NCBI GenBank assembly: GCA_946811695.1
Contig: OX328124.1
Span: 31,342,148 to 31,406,147 of the forward strand
Length of the DNA stretch: 64,000 nucleotides
From: Gonocerus acuteangulatus
Lineage: Eukaryota; Arthropoda; Insecta; Hemiptera; Coreidae
Reading direction: 5' to 3'
In this document: positions 44,572-54,952 of the stretch, in pieces
Layout of the letters: every line of letters starts with the position of its first letter
Numbering within the stretch: position 1 is the stretch's first letter
Notes under the pieces: model-generated
Seen by the model: only the letters and a program-made list of their open reading frames with translations
Told to the model about the DNA's origin: nothing
The model's database searches: none
Made by a program: the position numbers and the translations under genes

Positions 44572-44875
44572 GTACCTAACATTAAAATTTGAAATATTAA
44601 GTTTTTGATCTGTTAACTTGCTGGTTTCAGTTTGTTTTCCATAGTTGAATTTTTGATTTGCGTATTGCATTTTATCACATGCATTTGCTTAATAAAAACT
44701 ACGTCTTTAACAGTAACCCATGGACTGTCCGAACATATGAATGAATGAATATTTTCTTAAAAATTTACAATTTTACAGCAAGGAGTCTACCACATTTGAA
44801 TAAGATTAAATACTAATAAGAAATAAATATAGAAGCATTGCAAAATAAAACTAAACAAAATTCTAAATATTTACA

Positions 44876-45165
44876 CTATGAACTTTTTTTACTTGAAGAG
44901 AAAAAATAAATAAATACCCTACTTATACAATCTTGACTGCCCGAACTTATAGCAGGCTCAATATCTACTTGGCTCATACGGAGAATTGTAGTGTTTGTCA
45001 TTAAACTAGATGCAACATTAGCAAACTCTACTGAGTTTTTTACATTTTTAATTTCAGATTTGCTCATAACTTCCATTAGAGACCAAGGATTTTACTCTTT
45101 CTCCCACCCTATCTACTACACGTTTGTCATGAGCTGTAGTAAAATATTTCCGCTAAAACGTTTTG
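44876..45165 (-). pseudogene. Transposon-protein fragment, same family as 44480
   Basis: The minus strand reads YFTTAHDKRVVDRVGERVKS then, in another frame, EIKNVKNSVEFANVASSL and ILRMSQVDIEPAI. The pattern fits HGKG..DG.GG..KR followed by a VEFANV-like helix in that same family. It lies on the opposite strand to 44480, so the copy has been rearranged. Superfamily not assigned. Confidence 0.35.
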
Positions 45166-45837
45166 TGAAATTTTTCTGAATGTATGTAAAGCAATCTTGA
45201 CATATATTTATTTTTAAACTGAGACGATGGATTATCACTGTAAATAATTTCATTTTGACAAATCATTATTTTTTATTATTATATCATATAATCTTATCAA
45301 AAGTGCGTATACAGAATTCATACCTTTATGTTTAGTATCGGAACAAATGAGAAAAGTAGTGCATTTGTTTTTGAAAAATAATGCTGCTGTAAATAATTGA
45401 ACAGTTTCTCATGACCACAATCCTAATTGAATTTTGTTTTAACAATCGCAAGAATAAACCATTGCAAGAACGGACGTTTTCTTTTCATTAATCAGTTATT
45501 TTATTTTATTTGATTCATTTATATTCATTCTTTTTTTTGTATTTCTTTCAATTAATTTATAATTATGATATTATAATTGTTTCTTTTTCAATATTATTGT
45601 TATTTTTATTTGTATTATTATTATAGTTGTTATCATTACGCTATCATATTTCTCTATTTTAATATTATTATTATTATTATTATACTTTTAAAACTCAGAA
45701 AAAAATTATAAAAAAAAATGTATATTACTTTGATTGTAATGCAGGCAGTACTGGAAGATGGAACCTGCAGAACCTAAATGAACTCACATAGTATAAGGAT
45801 ACTTACTATATTGTGGAACAAAAAAAGAAAAAGCCAT
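45166..45837. other. No gene recognised
   Basis: T-rich and ATT-repeat-rich sequence (45480-45700). Confidence 0.4.
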
Positions 45838-46019
45838 TCAATTTGTTCCTCATATAAATCCACAGCTTTTTAGCGATGTTGACCAAACTTGGCACACAGG
45901 TAGGGGTTGATACGGGAAGTGTCATAGGCAAGGTGAAAAAAATCTACCAGCTGTATGTTTGTTCCTTACAACTATATAATATAAAGTTGGTGTAGCATGG
46001 CACACTGGGTAACAGCTAG
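45838..46019 (+). mobile_element. Helitron-type element 3' part (H family)
   Basis: accaaacttggcacacaggt and gatacgggaagtgtcatagg, then tgtagcatggcacactgggt, aacag and CTAG (46016-46019) before T. The 5' end is not defined. Confidence 0.65.
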
Positions 46020-46113
46020 TTTAATATAAACAAACCCCATTTGGCCTTATAGAGTAGAACTATGGGAAACCATTCCAAAGTCTTCCGAATTATAGTCAAT
46101 GCTCCTTTTTACG

Positions 46114-46720
46114 TCTATATATAAAAATCACGTGTCTGTCTGTTTGTCCGTTTGTCTGTTTGTTTTTTTTATACAAATCCACACCGTTTGACCGATTTTT
46201 ACCAAACTTGGAATACTGGTAGGTCTTGATATGGGAAGTCTCGTAGGCTAAGTCAAAAACGTCTACCAGCTGTCTGTCTCCAAGTTTGTTCCTTATACAA
46301 ATCCCCACACCCTTCGTCCGATTTTGACCAAACTTGGCTCACAGGTAGGTCCTTGATATGTGGGGTGTCATAGGCTAGGTCACAAACGTCTATGACAGTT
46401 CGGAGATCACGAGTTCGAAAAATGAACCCAAATAGTTATAGATTTGCGTTATTAGATTTTAATAATCTTCTTCTTCTGAAAACCACGTTTGTCTCGATAA
46501 AACGGTGAAGCGGCGTTTTCTCCCTTATGTGTGGGAATTCGGAGAGTCGTCGTGGAGCATTTTTTGTTCCCTAAAGGGTCCTCTGTCGCCTCCCACAGTA
46601 TGGCTGGACATTTGCGGGACACCCTGTATATGTTGTCTTTTGTATATACCATTCGTTTTTAGATGTAAATATATTGTCATTTCTATGTACCATTTGCTTA
46701 TAGATGTATAATGATAGATG

Positions 46721-46765
<45 letters not shown>

Positions 46766-46957
46766 GATGTATACCATTTGTTTTTATATGTATATATGCA
46801 ATAACTGTTTGAAGCGAAACGCCTTAGATGCGCATGGATGCTCATAAATAAATATTAAAATAAAAAAAAAAAACATTTTAATATTAATTATTTAGTTTCT
46901 GATTTATTTGTGCTTTGAAGAAAGAAGGTGCAGCATAGCACGCCGGGTAACAGTCAG
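46114..46957 (+). mobile_element. Helitron-type element (H family) inserted in LINE
   Basis: Starts TCTATATATAAAAATCACG and ends gcatagcacgccgggtaaca then GTCAG, a variant of the usual CAGCTAG. Insertion is between G and T of the LINE codons TTT TAC GTA, with no target duplication, as expected for rolling-circle insertion. Inside are a tandem gtctgtctgtttgt run, a second partial copy of the 5' block (46265-46345), a B-box-like cacgagttcgaa and an (AT)n run (46723-46761). There is also an A-run (46862-46874), which suggests captured or nested sequence. Confidence 0.8.
46723..46761. repeat. (AT)n microsatellite
   Basis: AT run inside the Helitron. Neighbouring tatatacattttt-type segments repeat about 60 bp apart. 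Confidence 0.9.
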
Positions 46958-47135
46958 TAAACAATAAAAATTCCTCAAAATTCCTCCAATACAGAATCTT
47001 ATATCCATCCGATTTGCAAAATGTCTTCCCGATTTATTCCTAATATCCTGCTGTCCATTCACTGTCCACTCCTAACTATCCCTATTCCCCAGCAGGACGG
47101 TTGAACAGGAAGTGGCCCCGCGATCTGCTTTAAGC

Positions 47136-47573
47136 AATATAAATGAATGATAACGGAGGTTATCTTCTCCCCACAAGCCCCTAGAGTGTCTGCAGTTCTC
47201 TCGTCCATTTTCCAGATCTAGTACTTCCTACTGCTGCTGGTTGAGGAATGGGGTACGGCTGTGTCTAGTCATCTCGCTTACCCGAGGAGAAAAGGGGACA
47301 GCTGGTGTAAATGCTCGTTACTTTCATCTGTTAATGTAAGCACATAAGTAATTATTATATAGAATGTAATCTCATAAAATGAAAAATCTTACATCATTAA
47401 AAATTAAAAATGATATAAGCAATTTTTCATTTTAACTGCAGTGATGCAAATACTTAAATAATAAATCTATTGATCTTCTATTGATTAATTTATAAAGAAT
47501 TAGAAGGAACTTATGGTAACAATGCTCTCAATTTCCATGTGAATTCATCTTCTACTTATTTATTTTTCTTTTT
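47136..47573. other. No gene recognised
   Basis: A GC-richer patch at 47150-47310 without a recognised frame. Confidence 0.35.
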
Positions 47574-47778
47574 TAGGATTCCCCAAAGAGTCCTTATCGG
47601 TTGGATAAAGACTGGGAAGATTAGACGCGAGATTGAAACTGCTTCGAAGTATCCATCTTCTAAAGAAACTTTCCGAGTTATTTGATAACTTCCTGAGAAG
47701 CCAAAGTTTAAAAATGAAAGTCATTTTTCCAGCCAAAGTATTACTTCTGACGGTTTGATTTAGACCTAATACGTTACT

Positions 47779-47837
<59 letters not shown>
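47574..47837 (+). other. Candidate terminal exon or retroposed tail, with 56-base A-run
   Basis: tttttcttttttag precedes 47578, followed by DSPKSPYRLDKDWED and TAG. About 155 bp later comes a pure A-run at 47782-47837. This could be the last exon of an unseen gene, or a retroposed 3' end. No AATAAA lies close to the A-run. The Phe-rich minus frame is an artefact of the A-run. Confidence 0.25.
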
Positions 47838-47838
<1 letters not shown>

Positions 47839-48014
47839 AGCTGGAATGAATTTTACAGATTTATAATGTACAATTATATCCAACATACGTTATCTAAAAT
47901 TTAGATAGACAAAAGGGAAAAATACTTCACATCATTCAATAAATCATATCTATTTTCTCTTGCATTGAGGCTTCTCAATATAATGTTTTTTTTTTTATTT
48001 ATGTGCGTTATTCT

Positions 48015-48095
48015 TTATTACATAGGAGGCGAGATCAGCCGGAGCATAGTACTGACCACACTATCTCCCCATTGTGCCTTTTGATCAAAAATCAG
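48015..48095 (+). mobile_element. SINE-A fragment
   Basis: gccggagcatagtactgacc then acactatctccc is the complement of the body of the SINE-A copy at 35340-35390. No head or tail is present. Confidence 0.65.
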
Positions 48096-48495
48096 AGAGT
48101 GCTATATATATATATATGTATATCTGTGTGTGTGCTAATGAGCACCCCAACTCGAAGAAGAGTTGCAACAATTAATTAAAGATATTGAATAAACAATCAA
48201 TTTTAAAAGCACATTATCATTTCCTAAAGACCTTGCACTGGTTTATTTACCTGGTCAGGTAAATACAGTTTAACACTTTCAGGTATCAATGTACGTATTA
48301 TGTTTAGTTTGTTAGTTTTTCTTCACACAAAAAGCTGTAAACAAGCTCTTATCACTATTACATAATCGTAGTATGAAATAATTCAACCTTATCTGAGATC
48401 CAATATTGTCTAGTCCGTGGGAGACAAAGTCGTACAATATTTATTGCTTTTACCATGTTGTATTACTACAAGACATTATTAATATAAGCAATCAG
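48096..48495. other. No gene recognised
   Basis: AT-rich. tttacctggtcaggtaaat at 48244-48262 is a short palindrome. Confidence 0.35.
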
Positions 48496-48815
48496 GTTTC
48501 AATAGTTTGGAATTGGCTAAGAAATCCTCAATACGATTTTTTGTAAAAAATCTATATTCAGGACGTTTCGGCTAATCTTTGGTAGCCATCGTCAGCAATG
48601 AACGTGCCGGGAGGCAGAGGAAGACCAAAGTTAACACTTAAGTAACCATAGTGAAAGACCTTAAGTCCTTTCACTATGGTTGCTTATGTGTTAAGTACCA
48701 AAGAGTAGCCGAAACGTCCTGAATATAGATTTTTTACAAAAATCGTATTGATGTTTTCTTAGCCGAATCCCAACTATTCCCTTATTGCTTATCACCTCGA
48801 CGGCTAACTATCTAA
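48496..48815. mobile_element. Foldback element with hammerhead-like core, copy 1
   Basis: The left arm (about 48496-48590) is the complement of the right arm (about 48690-48800), including ggacgtttcggcta/tagccgaaacgtcc and aatcgtattga. The minus strand of the left arm carries CTGACGA (48595-48589), a 5-bp hairpin GGCTA/TAGCC, then GAAAC (48569-48565). In hammerhead cores the seventh base is free, so CTGACGA is compatible. Between the arms is a second hairpin (ccatagtgaaagac / gtcctttcactatgg). The right end extends to cacctcgacggctaac. No coding. Confidence 0.72.
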
Positions 48816-49613
48816 TCTATATCTATCTAATATAAATAGTGACCGAAAATCTAACAAATTTTCGTCAATTTATTACAATATCTCTGCCTATTTCGCATCC
48901 TTGGAACTTCAGTAGCCTGAATATAAATACAGCCGCTACAACGGGCTCATCTGTCGACATAGTTATTTTAATAAATTAAGGAATGTGTTACTTTCGACTT
49001 TTAATATTGGCAGTTAGGTAGATATGTCTTGTTGTCATTAGACAACGTGTGAATAATACGTGAATGACCTATTCTTAATCGACAAAGATCAACTTCTTCC
49101 CTTCTTTTGGCTTTCTTGCTCCCTTATTTTGTTGTCTGTCGTGTCAAACCAAAATCATTGTCATTTTTAGCGCGGCTCCTAACCAGCTATTAAATGACCC
49201 TTAGTAACGCTAAGGGTCATTTAATGAATACTGAAGAGTAAGTACGTTTTCAGTACATAATTGTATTTACTTATGCAGGCTTCCTCAAGAATGAGGATTA
49301 AGAATTATCCGCTTCTGTGTAAGTTGGTTACTGTCAGTTTCCTGTGATTTGTGATGCTAATCTATTCCATTTCTAGATGTACGTAACCGCGCTAAGATGA
49401 CGCAGTTCCTACGAGTTGGACTTTTGGTGTTTTAAGAATAGACTTCCTGGCTTCAAATTGCATGTCTTGATATAAAACGTCCTGTTTGTTGATGCTTTGT
49501 CTAGTTGTAGTCGTCCCAACTACAGTGCTCTCTTTAATATCAACGTGTCCTAGAAGCCAGTATGTAGTGACTTGTTTGTTTATGTTGGATTTTTTTGAGG
49601 ATTATAGCCCAAG
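48816..49613. other. No gene; perfect hairpin at 49189-49229, R1 scrap at 49381
   Basis: attaaatgacccttag / ctaagggtcatttaat around taacg forms a 16-bp-stem hairpin at about 49189-49225. At 49381-49428 accgcgctaagatgacgcag matches the complement of the left end of R1. Confidence 0.55.
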
Positions 49614-50495
49614 AGCTGGTAACCGCATGTTTCATGAAGTGTTTTATGCACCTTGAAATTTTGCTATAATGTACCTCTTCGGTAGATAAGAAGGTATATA
49701 TGTGTTGGCTACACTTACCGTGGAATACCAGGTGCTGCGCATAGGAGATGAAAAAAAAAATAGAGTTTTATTCAGAAGCCAACTACGTATCTTTAATGTA
49801 AAGTTAAGACAATTTTACGATGAATAAAAATTAAGGGAGATACCTTTAAGGGGAAATCATGTAAAAAAAAAAAAAAGAAAAAAGTAATTTGTATTTATTC
49901 TAATATTAAACGAGCGTTTTCACGCTTCCATTTGAACCGGTATAGCTATACAAGATCATGTGAGCAAGAACCTATGAGAGCGCAGAGAACAACCACAACT
50001 GCCCAGATGATCGGTGCTCTCACTTGCTCTTACACGCAGTGTATTGCAGTCTATCATAGGCAACATTTATTTTCATGTTTCCTGATAATTAAACCCCACA
50101 AAAGTTTCTCTCCTTTTGTAATTATTTTCAATTATGTTAATTGAAGACGCTGTTTAAATCGCAGCGTAAATAAAGCACTTCATTTAATATTAAAAAAAAC
50201 TAAGTACTTTGGTGTTTTTTTTTTAATTTTAACCCCCTTAAAAGTGTCTGCCTCATTATTATTTATTGTAAAATTGCCTTAATTTGCATTTTTTTTTACA
50301 TTAATGATAGTTGGCTTCTGAATAAAACATTATTTTTGAGGAATATTTTTTTGCACCTTTCCCCTGGTGTTCCACGGTATGTCTAGCCAACACATATTTA
50401 CCTTCTTGTCTACCCAAGAGGTATATTATAGCAAAATGTCAAGGTGCATAAAACACTTCACGAAAGGTTCGTCACCAGCTCTCCGACTGTTTGGG
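49614..50495. mobile_element. Long-TIR element, copy 1
   Basis: Outer inverted arms of at least 120 bp (agctggtaaccgcatgtttc at 49613; complement ending ccagctct at 50482). Inner matching arms follow (cagaagccaact / agttggcttctg), so about 270 bp pair with interruptions. The central part (49930-50160) shows no transposase. A second copy is at 63176-63960. Long TIRs of this size are typical of Mutator-like or foldback elements. No clear target duplication was resolved. Confidence 0.82.
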
Positions 50496-50779
50496 TAACT
50501 AATGAATTTAACATGATGATTAGAAAGTCCGTCACGCAGGAGCTGCATAACTAAGCACTTTCCTCAGAATTTGGGTAGTGTAGACTGCTTTTCAGAACAA
50601 TTTGCCTAAAATATCCTACATAAATTAAATAAAAACATGAATAGTTCTCTTTTAAATTTGTAATGAGTAACTGATCAATTATTAATTTGCTTCCAGAGTT
50701 ATGTTTACACATGGTACCTACTACACTACGTAATAAATACAAAAAAAACTCATATTATGGTATTTTGATCTAACGCAGG
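50496..50779. other. No gene recognised
   Basis: AT-rich spacer. A scrap resembling the R1 end (gtcacgcaggagctgc) is near 50530. Confidence 0.35.
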
Positions 50780-51604
50780 AACAGGATACAGTCACTCTAG
50801 TGGTAGAAAGCGCTCCTTGCGGCGGCTTTGTGAACCTACGTTTGGCGGGCTTTTCTATTGAAATATATTACAAATTAAACCCCCGCTTTACGATTGACCG
50901 ATTCAGCTCATTTTTGCAACACTTCTTTCTCATGCGTTACCCACGACGTATACCGCGTTTCGTTACAATACAGCAGAAATTACGACCGGTATGAGTATAT
51001 TAGGAATTTGGGTCCGGAGTAAACCCCCCCTTCTAATGAACCGATTTAGTTTATTTTTACAACACATATTTAACTGTAGATTACCACTACGAATACCGAG
51101 TTTCGTCGAAATATACCAAAAATCACGGCTGGTAGTGGCGAATTGGTATTGTGGGTCCGGAGTAAACCCCCCCTCCTAATGAACCGACTTAGTTTATTTT
51201 TACAACACATATTCACCTGTGGATTACCACTACGAATACCGAGTTTCGTCGAAATATACCAAAAATCACGGCTGGTAGTGGCGAATTGGTATTGTGGGTC
51301 CGGAGTAAACCCCCCCTTCTAATGAACCGATTTAGTTCATTTTTATATCTCACTTTTCTGTCTATATTACCACTACGAATACCAAGTTTCGTTGAAATAT
51401 AACAAATATTACGGCTGACATAGTCAAATTAGTGTTTTGGGTTCGGGGTAAACCCCCCCTTCCGGTGGACCGACTTTGGTGGTTAACGAACTCGTTCAAT
51501 CGTTTGCTAATTGAATGCTATATCCCAAGTTTCGTGACGAAAAAACAAAAACTCTGGCCGCTATCGTGTTAACAGACACACATATATATATATATATATA
51601 TATA

Positions 51605-51656
<52 letters not shown>

Positions 51657-51787
51657 TATATATAAATTTTAACGGGGGTCATTTTCGGTGTCTACTAGGT
51701 AGGATCGATAAAGATTTGAAGACATTTTTCAAAAATTCCGTCATGAGTCCAACCTCAATAGCTACTTTCCTTCGGAGGAAAGTGCTA
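50780..51787 (+). mobile_element. E-family element with 143-bp tandem units
   Basis: Repeat starts at 50898, 51041, 51184, 51327 and 51470 (landmark ccgattta/ccgactt) are exactly 143 bp apart. Each unit carries gaccggtag-like, ggtccggagtaaaccccccc and accgattagtt segments. The array is followed by a unique part with (AT)n (51584-51655), ggtcattttcggtgtctac and a terminal hairpin at 51759-51787 (actttccttcggaggaaagt). An opposite copy is at 61954-62900. No ORF spans it. Class undetermined. Confidence 0.8.
51584..51655. repeat. (AT)n microsatellite in E element
   Basis: Follows acagacacacat. The opposite E copy has AT in the same position, next to tgtgtgtctgtt (62318-62336). Confidence 0.93.
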
Positions 51788-51791
51788 ATAG

Positions 51792-52380
51792 TTAGCCGTC
51801 GAGGTGATAAGTAAAGATGGAATGGTTGGGATTCGGCTAAAGAAAACCTCAATATGATTTTTGTTAAAAAAAATCTATATTTTGGACGTTTCGGCTACTC
51901 ATTGGTAGCCTTTTTTCTTAGACACTTCCACAATGGTTACTTAACTGTCAACATTGGTCTTCCTCTGCCTCCAGGCATTTCCATAGGCATGTAGTATCTT
52001 ATTTGTTTGTTATAATTAATTTATGTTACTATTAGCACCTATATACTTATATAAACTTCAATATAATAGCCTTTTTTCTTCTTTTTTTGTTATGTTTCTT
52101 TTGATTTTCATTCTACTCATTCTAAGAATTTTAGACCAAATTGTTCTTTTATAATAAGTTAAGTGTATTTATAGTTCTTTTACTTATCTCAATTACGTAT
52201 AAACTTTTCGTATAAACTTTTTTTTGTATTAATTTCTGTTTTCTTGTCATATTAGCTGACAAAGGCAACCAATGAGTAGCCGAAACGTCCTAAATATAGA
52301 TTTTTTTTTTAACAAAAATCTTATTGAGGTTTCTTTAGCCGAATCCCAACCATTCCATCTTTACTTAATGAATTTAATGC
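51792..52380. mobile_element. Foldback element with hammerhead-like core, copy 2
   Basis: The left arm (51808-51927) is the complement of the right arm (52258-52380) over about 110 bp with few mismatches (ggttgggattcggcta / tagccgaatcccaacc; ggacgtttcggctactcatt / aatg..tagccgaaacgtcc). The right arm has CTGACAA (52256-52262), a stem remnant and GAAAC (52282-52286). The A at the eighth core position would be inactivating. The left end gttagccgtcgagg matches the right end of copy 1 at 48790-48812. The element abuts the E hairpin. Confidence 0.72.
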
Positions 52381-52499
52381 ACTTGTTGAGTCTACACACA
52401 TTGCTATTCTGTCAGGATTTACGTCATGGGTATTTTCTAAGCCGAGTGAGATGGTTTGCAGTTAAGCTGAGCTGAAGGTTGTTATTCCAGGAAGTTTTA

Positions 52500-52835
52500 C
52501 CATCATATTTTTGTTCCCAACCACTACTGAGGCTCCTGCACCTTCGATAGGTTATTCTTACAACACTTCTTTCTAATTATTTCAGAACTGTGTAACCCAA
52601 GTTTTGTTGCCATTTCAGATTGACTGATTTCGCTAATTTTCTGAACACATCTATCTATTTTTTTTCTCCGTGTATACCAAATTTGTTTACGACATTACAA
52701 ACATATCGACCTTTGCGGGCACAACAATAATTTTGGTCAGAAATAAAATCTCCTTCAGATTGACAAATTTTTATTATTTTCACAACAAATCTTTCTCATT
52801 ATTTGGGTTATTATATTTCAAATTATAATAATTAC
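52500..52835 (+). repeat. Degenerate E-type tandem units
   Basis: Two to three diverged units can be followed by ttacaacacttctttct, aagttttgttgcca, gattgactgatttcgct and gattgacaaatttt, in the same order and approximate spacing as the 143-bp units. Confidence 0.45.
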
Positions 52836-53188
52836 GTTTTTCAAATAAATAAAGAATGGACACATCAACCGCATAACCACAAATCCGTATATACGCAGTT
52901 ATATATTAAATGGGAATCTTAAATATTATTGAAAAATAAAAGTTAAAGTACAAGTATTACATTATAAGGCATATAAGGGAGTAAAGCTTTGTGTATTTTC
53001 ATGCAGCCATTGTCTGGCTCCGGAATCAGGAATTTTAATTTATTTATTAACTATTTTGCAAGTGTTAATTGGATTTAGAAAAAGACTTTTTTCCCGGTTG
53101 CTTTCATCGATTAGTTTTTTTAATTTAACTTTAACAGCAAAAACCGCGCTAATACACCAACAAAAGAAAATACAAGTGCTATTAATAC

Positions 53189-53191
<3 letters not shown>
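52836..53191. other. No gene recognised
   Basis: AT-rich spacer with an isolated aaccgcgctaa (R1-end-like) near 53142. Confidence 0.35.

Positions 53192-53270
<79 letters not shown>
53192..53270. repeat. (AT)n microsatellite
   Basis: About 79 bp of uninterrupted AT, one of the longest in the window. Confidence 0.95.
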
Positions 53271-53273
<3 letters not shown>

Positions 53274-53399
53274 AAATACGTTTGGTTATATATTATGGGT
53301 GCAATCTCACCACCAGCTAAATTGCTTTGTATAATGCAAAGACCCCGTCCTACGGGTCATTTCTAACAGGAGCTGAAAAATGTAAGACATTTTTTTTTT

Positions 53400-54120
53400 C
53401 TTCTAGCCAGTCTGTCTACTTCCGGTATGTCTGTCTTGCCTATTTCCAGCCTGCCTATCAGTATACTTCCGGTATGTCTGTCCAGTTCCGGCCGTTCTGT
53501 ATGGACTATTTCTAGTCTGCCTGTCCGTCTACTTCGGGTTTGTAGTTCCTCTTCCGGACTTTCTGTCTGGACTATGTCTAGTCTGCCTGTCCGTCTACTT
53601 CGGGTTTGTAGTTCCTCTTCCGGCCTTTCTGTATGGACTATTTCTAGTCTGCCTGTCCGTCTACTTCGGGTTTGTAGTTCCTCTTCCGGCCTTTCTGTAT
53701 GGACTATTTCTAGTCTGCCTGTCCTTCTACTTCGGGTTTGTAGTTCCTCTTCCGGCCTTTCTGTCTGGACTATTTCTAGTCTCCCTGCATTTCCACTTCA
53801 GTCCACTTCCGGCCATTGTCTGGCCCATTTCTAGTCCGCCAGTCTGACTAACATTGATATGATTGTTCACTTCCGGCCTTTCGGTCTGGTTCACTTCGCG
53901 TCTCGCTGTCTGTTTACTTCCGGTATGTGTGTCCAGTTCCGGCCGTTCTGTCTGGCCTATTTCTAGTCTCACTGTCATTCCATTTCCGGTATAACAGTCC
54001 ACTTCGGGCCAATTTCTAGTCTGCCTGTCTGACTACCATTGATAATATGTCTTTCCACTTCCGGATTTTCAGTCTGGCCCACTTCGCGACTCGCTGTCTG
54101 TCTACTACTGGTCTGCCCGA
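53400..54120 (+). repeat. Minisatellite, 66-bp core period
   Basis: gtctgcctgtcc starts at 53515, 53581, 53647 and 53713, exactly 66 bp apart, with a degenerate fifth unit at 53779. Flanks at 53400-53510 and 53820-54120 are built from shorter variants of the same words (cttccgg, gtctgtctac, ctatttctagtct). Because 66 is a multiple of three, a plus frame of 135 codons (53427-53834) and a minus frame show 22-residue repeats. I regard these as by-products of the array. Confidence 0.9.
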
Positions 54121-54845
54121 TCCTTCCATTCAGCTTTAATAATACCCATTGAACAAATTAAGACCTAGCAGACCTACAACACAAACATCACCCCGCCATT
54201 GCACATATTTTATTAATTAAATCTTAAAATGCGAATCAACTTTTAACTTCCTAGATTATTTTTCAATAACGATTATTACTCGTTTTACTACCAAAAATTA
54301 ACCTACTATTCTCTAAGAAAGCAGCTGAGGAATTGGTCTCTCTAAGGCTGTCTAAGGCCATCTGTCGACAATTAGACTTCCTAATCCATCCTATTGCATT
54401 GGGCTTCTTCACAGGGTATTTTAATATTCATCAACACACAGCTTCTAAAGAACTGTCTGGGAACGACCTTATAGATAATACAAATAATTGGTTTTGGGAA
54501 AATTGTCTATACTCTTAAAACCTCAACAATACCAATTTATTGAACAAAGAATAACACCAACATTAAAAGCAAAAATCAGCGTAAATTATATTTTCCCTTC
54601 ACTACTTTTTTTTTTATTCAAACATTATTAAAAACTTTAACAAGCAATAAAATATTACACCAATATTAAGGGAGAAAAAATAAATAAAAAAATACATATG
54701 TATATATTTGTGTACACAGATGTGTGTTTGTATTTGTATTTAAAAATAAAATATTAAAAAAATTAAAAATATTAAAACTATACATTCGTACTTCACTATC
54801 ATCATACACGACAACATGAAAATTTAACACAAAAGTATATTTTAC
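54121..54845. other. No gene recognised
   Basis: AT-rich. The frame 54333-54518 has no recognised family. Confidence 0.35.
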
Positions 54846-54952
54846 TAAAGCCTTGGATTTTCATGCAGCATATGGGGGTTCGAGTCCCGCCTGAAGCAGG
54901 AATCGTTCCCCTTTCAGAGCCCGTTGGGAAAAAAAAAGAAGAAAAAAAGAAG
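54846..54952 (+). mobile_element. tRNA-derived SINE fragment
   Basis: aaagccttggattttcatgc and gggggttcgagtcccgcctg (B box), then aggaatcgttcccctttcag and agcccgttgggaaaaaaaaa. It resembles the head and early body of the SINEs at 20640 and 62109. The 3' body is missing. Confidence 0.7.

Larger units (their letters stand above)
46026..47135 (+). pseudogene. Jockey-type LINE reverse transcriptase, split by a Helitron
   Basis: The left part (46026-46113) reads PIWPYRVELWET and VFRIIVNAPFY. The right part (46958-47135) resumes NNKNS, LKIPPIQNLISIRFAKC and ends RLNRKWPRDLL with a stop. Compare PIWTYGLELWG, NAPFYVSNKTLHNDLNIP and WPRDQLND in the copy at 842-1853. The two parts join exactly once 46114-46957 is removed. 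Confidence 0.85.

Noticed and set aside
47560..47886. Poly-Phe minus frame of 108 codons
   Set aside because: Produced by the 56-base A-run. The poly-Phe frames at 62245-62450 come from the SINE A tail in the same way.
53427..53834. 135-codon frame with 22-residue repeats as a protein gene
   Set aside because: The repeats follow the 66-bp minisatellite period exactly, both strands are open, and no start context, splice site or domain supports coding.
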